Shown here: positions 11,586 to 20,168 of the stretch, in pieces
Position numbering within the stretch: position 1 is the first letter of the stretch
Layout: the number at the start of each line of letters is the position of its first letter
Assembly: GCA_014529385.2 (NCBI GenBank)
Contig: CM043953.1
Location: 112,038,549 to 112,102,548 of the forward strand
Length of the DNA: 64,000 bases
Source of the DNA: Adiantum capillus-veneris
Lineage: Eukaryota > Streptophyta > Polypodiopsida > Polypodiales > Pteridaceae
Direction: 5' to 3'
Notes under the pieces: generated by a model
Told to the model about the DNA's origin: nothing
Seen by the model: the letters and a program-made list of their open reading frames with translations, nothing else
The model's database searches: none
Made by a program: the position numbers and the translations under genes

Positions 11586-12850
11586 CAACAAAAATCCAAA
11601 AAACTAGTTTTACTTATGTGTATATTGTTTCACTATTGTGATTTTTCCCTTCCTACATCTATTTTGTTTTTTTTCTAAAAAATTAGAACACCAAAAATAT
11701 TTATCTTTTTATGATAGCCTCATAATGAGAGAGATTTCTTTTGACCCCTTTATATTTTTTCCACTTATATTATTTATATTTGACATGTACATATTTTTTA
11801 GACCCCTCAATATTTGATTTTCTTAGTTGTACTATTCACTTATATCATGATCTCAACAATATCTTCAATTATAGACCTACCAAATAAGGTCAAGGGTAGG
11901 TGGCATGCATACATGCACTATGGAGGGCTCACTCTTGGAGGTATTCAAAAGAATCATCCAAAGAAGGACCCCACAAGGACCTTGTGCAGTGGAAAAAAAC
12001 GGTTGGTTTTGCTGAATTTTAAAAGTTCACTTGCTCTTCGAATTTGAAAAGGTGATACAAACAAAAGTTGTAGCTTGTGGGCTGAACTTATGCTTCAAAT
12101 TTTTTCATATTTTTTTGAGCTACGAGCTGTGAGCTATGATTTTATTAGTGGACCCCAATTTTCCCATGCTATGCAGCCACACTCTCTCTTCCACTTTATC
12201 ATTTTCCTCTTTCACACACACTTCTCCACTCATCATCCCCACCTCTCTCACCACTCCTCTCTGCACCCTACTCACCTTCTCCTCAACCTTGAAGAATAAG
12301 AGAAACCATGGTGAACTCATACCTCCCACACACAATTCCATTCCAAAATTGACCACCTAGTCTCATTTTTCCTCCTCCAAATTACCCATATCTATCAAAA
12401 AACCACAAAATTCAGTCTCTTCTCTTAAAAGACAGCATCATGGTGGTTGATTACTCAGCTTCAATTACCTTGTCTCTCAAGGAAGGTCAAGAGTGGAGAA
12501 AAAATGTACCGTCAAAGCTAGTGGACCGTCAACAAGCGTCAAAATTGTCCCTACTCAAGACACTTGGAGCATCAACCTTGTAAGAAATCCACCTTTTCTT
12601 ACCTCTTAAGAGTTTTTCTTCCTTATTTTTATCCTACATGGATACTCCCATTGTAAATATCCAATTCCATTTGTAAATTAATACTAACTCTACTAACACT
12701 AACCCACTATGAAAAGTCCTATCACCTCCATTTCTCTCCTCTCTCTTTCCCCACCAACTTCTTGATAATTCCAAGCAAAAGAAATTAGATAAATTGCTGA
12801 AAATCTAACCCAACCATGGTTAGAGGAGTAACCCTAGACTTCAAAATTGC

Positions 12851-12859
12851 TATAAAAGG
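12851..12859 (+). promoter_or_regulatory. TATA-box-like site
   Basis: TATAAAAGG in an otherwise GC-poor context, followed by a purine-rich leader. No gene is attached to it. Confidence 0.3.
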
Positions 12860-13518
12860 AGGGTGTAGCTAGCACAAAAAGGGGGGGAGCCATAAGCAAG
12901 AGCACTATGCTATAGCTTGAGAAGCCAAGCTCAACCTCTCTAGAAGGAGCTCTTGAGTGGAAGCTCATTGTCTTATGCATGTGCATGTGTTGTAATAGGG
13001 GATTAGCAAGGGAACTCTATGCCATTGTAAGAGAGAGAGTGATCATTCAATTGAGAGTAGGAAATCTATCATTTCTCCTACTAGTGTAAGCCCAACATTT
13101 GCTGAATCAAGGAGGGTGGATTTGGACTAAGCTTGGATACTTTGTCTCCCTTCCAACGTGAAGTAATGGACAACAATGATGCGTAAGTGTCTTGGTGTTT
13201 TTTGTTAAGTTCTTGATAGCTTGTCTCTGGTGTTGTCATCAATCTAGCCATAAATCCCACATACTGTAAGAGGGCGACAGGGTGGAGAGGACTCCCCTGG
13301 CCTTAAGACAGTGATTGGGGTGGCTTTTCTTGTGATGTGTTGTGGTGAAATTTACGCAAGCTATGTTGAACAAATACTAATCTCACTTTGATTTGTCATG
13401 ACAGATTTGTAAGAAGGTATTAATGCAACAAGCACCCCCTCCCCCTTTCTCTCTCTTTTTTAAATATATAGTTGTGTTTGCTTGATCATTGCCGATACGT
13501 TTCAAAGCAGTCCAAGCA

Positions 13519-13522
<4 letters not shown>

Positions 13523-13550
<28 letters not shown>
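13523..13550. repeat. (CT)n microsatellite
   Basis: About 14 uninterrupted CT units. Confidence 0.9.
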
Positions 13551-13552
<2 letters not shown>

Positions 13553-13727
13553 GCGTCCTAGTTCGCATCCCAAACTAGGTGGTGCCCCAAATTTGTGTAG
13601 GGTTAGGTTGCGGGTTTGTGTGTGTGTTTGTTGTTTTTTCCAACCCCAACCCAATTGAGCAGCATGGGAGCCTAGAAGAGTGCTTGGAGGCCACTCTTCT
13701 TGTTGCCCGCCCCAGACCGCCTCAATA
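13553..13727 (+). repeat. Interspersed repeat, copy 2 (partner at 4244-4415)
   Basis: Reverse-complement match to 4244-4415. It ends where a CT-rich stretch nearly identical to 11018-11050 begins (ATATATAACTCTCTTTCTCT), which may mark duplicated flanks of an insertion. Confidence 0.6.
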
Positions 13728-13782
13728 TATAACTCTCTTTCTCTATCTCTCTAGCTATTTCCTATCTCTCTCTCTCTCTACT

Positions 13783-13827
<45 letters not shown>

Positions 13828-13850
13828 CTCTCTACTTCCCTATCTCTCTA
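13728..13850. repeat. CT-rich simple repeat
   Basis: Runs of CT with interspersed TACC and TATC. Confidence 0.9.
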
Positions 13851-14280
13851 CTGATCGAACGAGCGACTGAGCTAGGGAGATCTAGACGTCCACGACTGCG
13901 GAGAACTACACAACAACGACAGAGGCTGCATCAGAGGATCTAGCTATGTCACTTTGGCTCAACATGCATAACGCCCGGTCAGACTACTAACCATGGAGCA
14001 GATTGATGAGATCCGCCAGCGACAGCTGTTGGATCTCCTATGATCTACCTATCCCAGCTAGCTGGTTTAGCCGTTTAGTCCATACCCAGTAGTTTAGGAT
14101 TCCATAATATTTTATTTTGTCATCTTCTTACTCTGACATTGTATCAGATCCATCACATTGTAACATTCTTGTCTCATGTCTCATAGGTCACTTTGGCCTT
14201 TCGAAGACGTTAATATAACATTTCATCTCATTTCTCTCTTTAATTATTTTTCTTTAATTTTAATATCCTAAGCATACATT
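13851..14280 (+). other. Unassigned segment of the CACTA interior
   Basis: Balanced-composition stretch including a short open frame M-E-Q-I-D-E-I-R-Q-R-Q-L-L-D-L-L ending at about 14041. Too short to call a gene; it may be part of a captured exon. Confidence 0.25.
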
Positions 14281-14284
<4 letters not shown>

Positions 14285-14338
<54 letters not shown>

Positions 14339-14400
14339 TTCCTACACACATACACACACCTCTCTCTCTCTCTCTCTCTTTCCTACACACACACACACCG

Positions 14401-14456
<56 letters not shown>

Positions 14457-14500
14457 TTCCTACACACACACACACACGATGTAGAGAGAGAGAGAGAGGG
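14285..14500. repeat. (CT)n and (CA)n microsatellite cluster
   Basis: Four CT runs separated by CTACACACACAC spacers. The repeated CT-CTACACACAC structure suggests tandem amplification. Confidence 0.95.
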
Positions 14501-14639
14501 GTTGGGGGGGGCATAATACCTGCGCAGCAGGTGGAGGCCAAGATTTGAGCAGAGCGCAGGCAAAAATGGCCCCTGCTGCTCGTGGGTTTCGCTTTTTTTC
14601 CCCAATTTTTTTTGTGTCTCTATACGCATCGATATAAGC

Positions 14640-14764
14640 GTGGGAAATAAATCCTTTCCATGTGTATATCGACGCACAATGCGACACGTATATCGACGCG
14701 TATATCGACGCCCGCTAATTTTGTCGATATACGTGCATCGATATCTCCATGTTGTGTTGTAGTG
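14640..14764. repeat. CACTA right terminal inverted repeat and subterminal repeats
   Basis: Contains TATATCGACG units (14665-14712) and ends with TTGTGTTGTAGTG, the inverted partner of the left end. TTT follows. Confidence 0.85.
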
Positions 14765-14899
14765 TTTATATGATGAGGACCCTCATTTGTTTTTATTGAT
14801 GTATATTTATTTACAAGAGGTAAGAAATAATACCAGTAGGAAATATGAATTTAGTGAAAGGCAATGACTAATGGTGAAAGGTCTTTTTGAGGGTTTTTC

Positions 14900-15352
14900 C
14901 TAGGAGTGGATTCACACAAAAAGTAAGAGAGTTTGCATGAGAATATTTCTATATGGAATAAAGAGTATGAAAAATGGTAAGAAAAATTGTGGTAATGGTC
15001 AGTCAATGTACATAGCATACATAGGCAAATAACGCACACCTACCTAGAAATATTTAAATGAATACCAAAATAATTATGAAAATTCCTTAGATTTAGTCTC
15101 GATATAAAATGAAATATTGACACAATAAATGGCCCATAATATATTTTACTTTTTGACTTTATTTACTTTTTTGGCTCAACTAACCCAATGACTAGCTAGC
15201 TGAGAGTTTTAAGGAGATATGGAAAGATACCCTAACCCAGACACGCCTATGTATAATGAAAAGGTAGGGATAGCCACAGTGTTTAGGTGATTTTGATAGG
15301 GTGAGGTAGCTCACTATGGAAATTACAGAGAACCGAAAAACGGCAATCACCA
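14900..15352 (-). repeat. Dispersed repeat, copy 2, inverted relative to 11133-11585
   Basis: See the partner entry. This copy lies outside the CACTA element, between its right end and the CC-family element. Its end overlaps the start of the open frame at 15316. Confidence 0.8.
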
Positions 15353-16820
15353 CAACTCTTTCAGTACAAAAGATCCAAGTGCAGCTTGATGTAGCAAATG
15401 CTTCTCTACAATACTCAGAGAAAAGAATTAATGATCAGGCAGCCCTTTTGAGACAGATCAGAGAAAATTTTGATGTCGCCTCGATCAAAGGTACAAATGA
15501 AGTCTATAAGGATTTGAAAAAGATAAATAAGGATCTAGAGCTAGAGCTAAAGCTAGGGCAAACAAAGAGAAGAGACGTTCCCAGATGCGGGTACAATGAG
15601 AAGAGCAACTGCTCAAGAAGATAGCGAAGTAAAAAAGAGTCAATCAGCTACTGAGAGAGAGACAACCAGAGACATAAGAAGAATTAGGTACCTCTGAGAA
15701 AACGACTATCAAAATTCCCTGAGTCTCTTTTGCTGAAATGGAAACACAGTCGGAGGAAGAGCTAGGAGGAGAAGAGATTTTTAGGTACCACTCACAAATG
15801 TTGAGCAAGTTCCCATGGTCCAGCTTTCTAAAGCTAAGGAAGATTCACTCACGGAGAAAGTTTCCCAAGCGATAGATGTCGAATGGAAAGAAGTGATGGA
15901 TTGGGAGTTGAGAGTTCTCCATTCAGCTAATGTCACTCAACTCACTCCCAACAAAATCCATGCACAATGGCATCATCAATCGTTTCCATATCCTTTGATC
16001 AAAGTGGAGATACTACAGGTAAAAGAAAGACTATATAAAGATATCTAGGCAAAAGGCACAGAGCACGTCCACCCCAAGTGGACAAAGAGCTGGTTGAACA
16101 AGAATCCATGATATCTGATTGTGTTCACAAGAGCACCTGTCGCACTACAGAAAGAACCAACCTTTTGTCTTATACCAAGGGTAAGGACATGGCAAGCATA
16201 TGAAGCACTGAGAAAGAAGCGGCCTACATGGCTGAACTATCCAAGATTGCCAGTTCCAGAGCAGGGATCGGCAATAGAGGAGTACATGGTGAAAACCCTA
16301 ACGGGTGCCATGACTTTCTAAAAGAGCCTTCCTGACCTCTCATGTGCCATGCTATATAAGATTTGCTGAATGTTGCTCACATGTATTGAAGCTTTTCACG
16401 AGCCAGAGTAAGCAGAAGCACCATGGATGGCATTCCTCAAAGGTAATAAGGGTCTCTGGTACGACTTAAGTGGCAGCATTTCGAAGAAGTCCTTTATGTC
16501 TTCTACGTCCGATGCACGTTTTTGCCATCTAGCAGTATGTTGGCATCTTAGGAAGCGTTCTATATAGGTTTCTTCACTCGGTAAACGAAGATATTTGGGC
16601 TAGTGATAAGTAACCTTACCTCCATATTTGTTGGCTATTCTGTCATTGAGCTTAAAAATAGAATCACCATGTAGTTCTTGCAGGTTCCATACAAAGAGAG
16701 AAGACTCAAATAAGAGAAAGCACTCGATGCGCTTAAAGACCACCTCGCTAGCTGTCAACCCGAAGACTACTTCAGGCCATGAAGTTGTGTCAAGGGACGA
16801 CACAGACGAGGAGAGGGGGA
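15316..16820 (+). pseudogene. CC-family LTR element protein, C-terminal half, broken
   Basis: Three open segments (15316-15624, 15815-16048, 16121-16321) show a Lys/Glu-rich coiled-coil, then a domain shared with 49730-48783: W-E-L/E-Q-R-V-L/F, the F/L-P-Y-P-L-I/L-K motif, P-R-V/I-R-T, P-T-W-x-N-Y-P-x-L-P, and Y-M-V-K-T-L-T-G-A. The match continues to the polypurine tract (S-G-H-E/V-V-x-x-D-D ... E-R-G-x-V). No RT, protease or integrase is present. The N-terminal domain seen in the 48.8-53.6 kb copy is absent here. The function of the protein is unknown. Confidence 0.7.
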
Positions 16821-16821
16821 A
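16808..16821 (+). promoter_or_regulatory. Polypurine tract of CC-family element
   Basis: GAGGAGAGGGGGAA directly before TGTTAGC, the LTR start. The 48.7 kb copy has the corresponding AAGGAGAGGGGGAG before TGTTAGA. Confidence 0.75.
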
Positions 16822-17185
16822 TGTTAGCAACAAGCTAACTCGCATACCATTTTTTGGAGATTTCATTGTAAAAACACTTATTATTTTGATGAATCGGGAA
16901 TATTGTAACTCCTACTTTCTAGATAAACATTGTAATTGATAAGGAGGAGCTACAAGCTTCCAGATTGTATCAACCTGTTTTTAGTTAGAGCTCCCAAAGT
17001 ATTAATTTTGACCACCAAAAACCTTGGCTAAGGTATAAAAGCCAATTTTTGTAAGTTTTTTAGAAGTTTTGGATACTAGAAACACAGTGTGAGCTAACGA
17101 TGCTCACTTCTCTCCTTCTCGCGCTTCCTACTCCCTTCTCAGTTGTCACATTGGAGTCGCGTCTGTTGTGTTGCAACCGCAGGTA
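16822..17185 (+). repeat. 3' LTR of CC-family element (outer end approximate)
   Basis: Starts TGTTAGCAAC after the polypurine tract. A TATAAAA box lies at 17034-17040, followed by a CT-rich leader. The right boundary is not fixed; a CA ending near 17170-17185 is plausible. Confidence 0.55.
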
Positions 17186-17739
17186 AGAGCTCTACGCATT
17201 GACATAAGCATTTCATGGTAATCCGTAGCTTTTGGTGTCATCGATCCACAACCTAATCTCCTCATAAGTAGAAATTTAAGCTTTAAAATCAAAAACTAAG
17301 TATAGGTGGGGTATTGGGACATCAGTGCTAAGCATTTAGAGGCATCTTGGGTCGAAAATGACTAGGTCAAAAACTCACTGCTGTTAATAATTGTGATTTT
17401 TTACTTGACTTAAAGTGAGATTTGAGACCATAAGCACCTGTGCTTAGGTCCCATAACCATGTCCTAGAAGTTTTGTGACATTTGAATATCATTTGATGCT
17501 ATAACGGATGTGATTTGTTTGCTGATGAGCGATTAGCTTTTGGTGATTTCAGTCATTTGAGTATAGCTTGAGTTATACACGAGCTGTTTGTTGTTTTCCA
17601 AGAGATTGACAACCTCTTGTAGCCTCTCTGCACTAGTCGAGTCAGCTTCGTCCCATGGATTGACAATTATATTCGTGGTTCTCGCTATGTCTGCAATAAG
17701 ATTGGAGTGAGGTTAAACACCTGTCACACAAAAACCTAT
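17186..17739. other. Unassigned spacer
   Basis: No gene or terminal repeat recognised. It leads into the palindromic array. Confidence 0.35.
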
Positions 17740-18960
17740 GGCTCTAAGGCCACCAGAGCACGAAGAGGTTACTAACCACCACAAAGAGCACCCTATGGAC
17801 TTAGGTAATTCTTTGGCGTTAAGTCCATAGGGTGCTCTTTGTGGTGGCTAGTAACTCTTTGTGCTCTGGTGGACTTAGGGACATAGGGTTACTAGCTATC
17901 ATAAAGAGCACCCTTTGGCCTTAGGGACATAGGGTTTCTAGGGACATATGGTGTTCTTTATGATCTCTAGAAATCCTATGAATCTAGGGCCACACAGTGC
18001 TCTTTGTGATGGCTAGGGTTTCTAGCCTCAAAGAGAACCTTGTGGCCTTAGGACCATAGGGTCTCTAGCCATCACAAAGAGCACCCTATGGCCTTAGGGC
18101 CATAGGGTTTCTAGCTTACACAAAGAGCAGCCTATGGCTTTAGGATCAGAGGGTTTTTAGCTATAAAAAAAATCACCTTGTGGCCTTATGGCCATAGTGT
18201 TTCTAGCTCACAAAAATAACATCCTGTGGCAACAGGGCCATAGGGTTTCTAGCCATCACAAAGTGCACCATGTGGCCTTTGGGACATAGGGCTTCTAACT
18301 TACACAAAGCTAACCATGTGGCCTTAGGGCCATAGAGTTTTTAGCTAATAGAAGAGCACCATGTGGCCTTAGGGACATAGGGCTTCTAGTTTAAACAAAG
18401 ATCATTATTTGGCTTTAGGGCCATAGGGTTAATAGCCATCACAAAGAGCACCCTATGGCTCTAGGGAACAACGATTTATAACCACATAAAAAGGAGCACC
18501 CTATGGCCTTAGGGAACCGTATGACCTTAGGGTCATAGGGTTTATAGATAACAAAAATAGAACCCTGTGGCCTTAGTACCATAGGGGTTCTAGCTAGCAA
18601 AAAGACCACCGTGTGGCCATAGTGTTTCTATCTACACAAAATAACACCCCATGGCCTTAGGTTTTCTAGCCATCACAAAGAGAACCCTGTGGCCTTAGGG
18701 ATATGTAAATCTCTTTGTGATGGTTAGAGACCCTATGGCCCTATGTCCACGAATGCTCTTTGTGATGGTTAGGGCTTATATCCATCACAAAGAGCATCCT
18801 ATGGCCTTAGGGCCATAGGGTTTCTTGTTGCTAACACAAAGATCATCCGATGGCCTTAAGGCCATAGGGTTTTTAGCCATAAAAGGGAGCACCATGTGTC
18901 CTTAGGAACTCTAGTTTTATTAGAGGGAACCCTATGAACTTAGGACCCAGTGATTATGAC
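17740..18960. repeat. Palindromic minisatellite array, main block
   Basis: Some twenty diverged units of roughly 45-65 bp with the consensus ACAAAGAGCACCCTATGG, a CCTTAGGGCCATAGGG core, and TTTCTAGC. The core is an inverted repeat: CCCTATGGCC, spacer TTAG, GGCCATAGGG. Perfect 10-bp arms are seen at 18084-18107 and 9-bp arms at 18798-18819. Units occur in both orientations. Confidence 0.9.
17750..17872. repeat. Long foldback (54/53-nt arms) within the array
   Basis: Arm 17750-17803 pairs with 17820-17872 around a 16-nt loop. By eye there are two mismatches and one single-base gap. A transcript would form a hairpin of the size seen in small-RNA precursors. Confidence 0.85.
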
Positions 18961-19014
18961 ATTAGTATGTCTAGGCTTACGAAAGAGGACAAATCTTATA
19001 AAGAAACCGAAAGA

Positions 19015-19212
19015 AAAAGGGGTTTTCCCCACTACATGCATTGTCATGTAGACATGGGGGTGCACTTATGTGACACCCATGAATATAGGCATTGACCAAT
19101 AAAGACGAGATTATAACCCAATGGTCCTCACCTCCGTGCACCTTTAGACAATGGTGTGCGGGGGTCCGGTATGGCTAGAGAATGTGAGGTAGTTTATAAT
19201 GTGATAATGTAG
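19015..19212 (-). repeat. ~200-bp interspersed repeat, copy 2
   Basis: Shares GGGGTGCACTTATGTGACAC, CATTGACCAATAAAGACGAG and GTGAGGTAGTTTATAATGTG blocks with the copy at 19480-19695, and the reverse complement of these with 10225-10435. Confidence 0.75.
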
Positions 19213-19254
19213 AATATCTAAGGGGACGCCACTCAATGGCACCTACATAGGAAC

Positions 19255-20110
19255 CATGTACACAAGAACTCTCATTAGACTAGAGTGCATCATGTGGCCC
19301 TAGGTCCATAGGATGCCAATCTGGAATCTCTAAAGGGTATTTAGGAACTCAAGAGCACCCAAATGAGCACCATGAACATATGAACTTTGATTTGATTAGA
19401 GGCAACTCTATGGACCTAGGACCCAAATACTATAGATTAAGTATTCCAAGCTTACAAAAGAGGTCACAGCTTAGAAATAAACCAGAAGGCAAAGGGGTTT
19501 TGCCCACTACATGCATTGTCACATGTAGACATGGGGGTGCACTTATGTGACACCCATGAATATAGGCATTGACCAATAAAGACAAGATTATAACCCGGTG
19601 ATCCTGACCTCCATGCACCTCTAGATCTAGGTGTGCGAGGATCAGGCATGGCTAGAGAATGTGAGGTAGTTTACAATGTGATAATGTAGAAGATAAAAAG
19701 GGAAAATTTATGCCACTCAAATGACACCTACATGGGATCCATGTACACATGAACTCTCATTAGATTAGAGTGTACCTTGTGGCCATTGTAGAAACTCTAA
19801 AGGCATTTTGGCCACTCAAGTGCACCGAAATGGACACCATGGACATAAGAACTTTGATTCGATTAGAGGCCACCCTATGGACCTTGGGACATAGGGTGCT
19901 GGTGTAGAGGCTCTAAAGGGGCATTTAGGCCATTCAAGGGATACTATTTTGGGCCCCTAGGGCCACAAGGTTCCTCTAATGTCATAAGATAACCTATGTT
20001 ACTAGTACCATAGGGTGGCCTAGGTACACTTGTAGAACCATTTTGTTGGCACCTTTTGGACATAGGACCACATGGTTTAACATGGAGGGGACTCTATGGC
20101 CCTAGGTCCA
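19255..20110. repeat. Palindromic array, diverged block 2
   Basis: Contains scattered CCCTATGGAC, CCTAGGTCCATAGG and GGGACATAGGGTG motifs, looser and more widely spaced than the main block, interrupted by the ~200-bp repeat copy at 19480. Confidence 0.7.
19480..19695 (-). repeat. ~200-bp interspersed repeat, copy 3
   Basis: Very similar to copy 2, including the flanking stretch that reads GAACTC TCATTAGA and GATTAGAG. The two copies may belong to one larger tandem duplication of the 18.9-19.8 kb segment. Confidence 0.75.
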
Positions 20111-20168
20111 TATGGATCTATTAATATCCATCTTGTCTAAATATATGTCATTCTTGTCTCAGAAGACA

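Larger units (their letters stand above)
11586..13552. other. CACTA interior or insertion; promoter-like segment, no gene recognised
   Basis: AT-rich to 12100, then CT-rich. At 12851-12859 a TATAAAAGG box is followed by a leader-like CT/GA-rich stretch and a long segment without clear coding potential. It could be part of an LTR or a decayed leader. No domain was seen. Confidence 0.35.
6310..14764 (-). mobile_element. CACTA (En/Spm) DNA transposon, 8.45 kb, with target duplication
   Basis: The left end reads CACTACAACAAAAGAAGG and the reverse complement of the right end reads CACTACAACACAACATGG. Both are flanked by TTT (6307-6309 and 14765-14767), the 3-bp duplication expected of CACTA elements. 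Subterminal copies of TATATCGACGC and TATAGCGACG on both sides resemble transposase-binding arrays. Inside, on the minus strand, are a TNP2-type pseudogene (9961-8347) and a second gene (8240-7130). The 10.2-14.5 kb half is filled with simple repeats and other repeats that probably inserted later. Confidence 0.88.

Noticed and set aside
16628-16939. Open frame running from the CC-family gene into the LTR as one protein
   Set aside because: Its second half is LTR sequence; only the part before the polypurine tract matches the family protein.
17740-18960. Regularly spaced palindromic repeats resembling a CRISPR array
   Set aside because: Units vary in length and orientation, spacers are themselves repeat, there are no cas genes, and the context is a plant nuclear genome.
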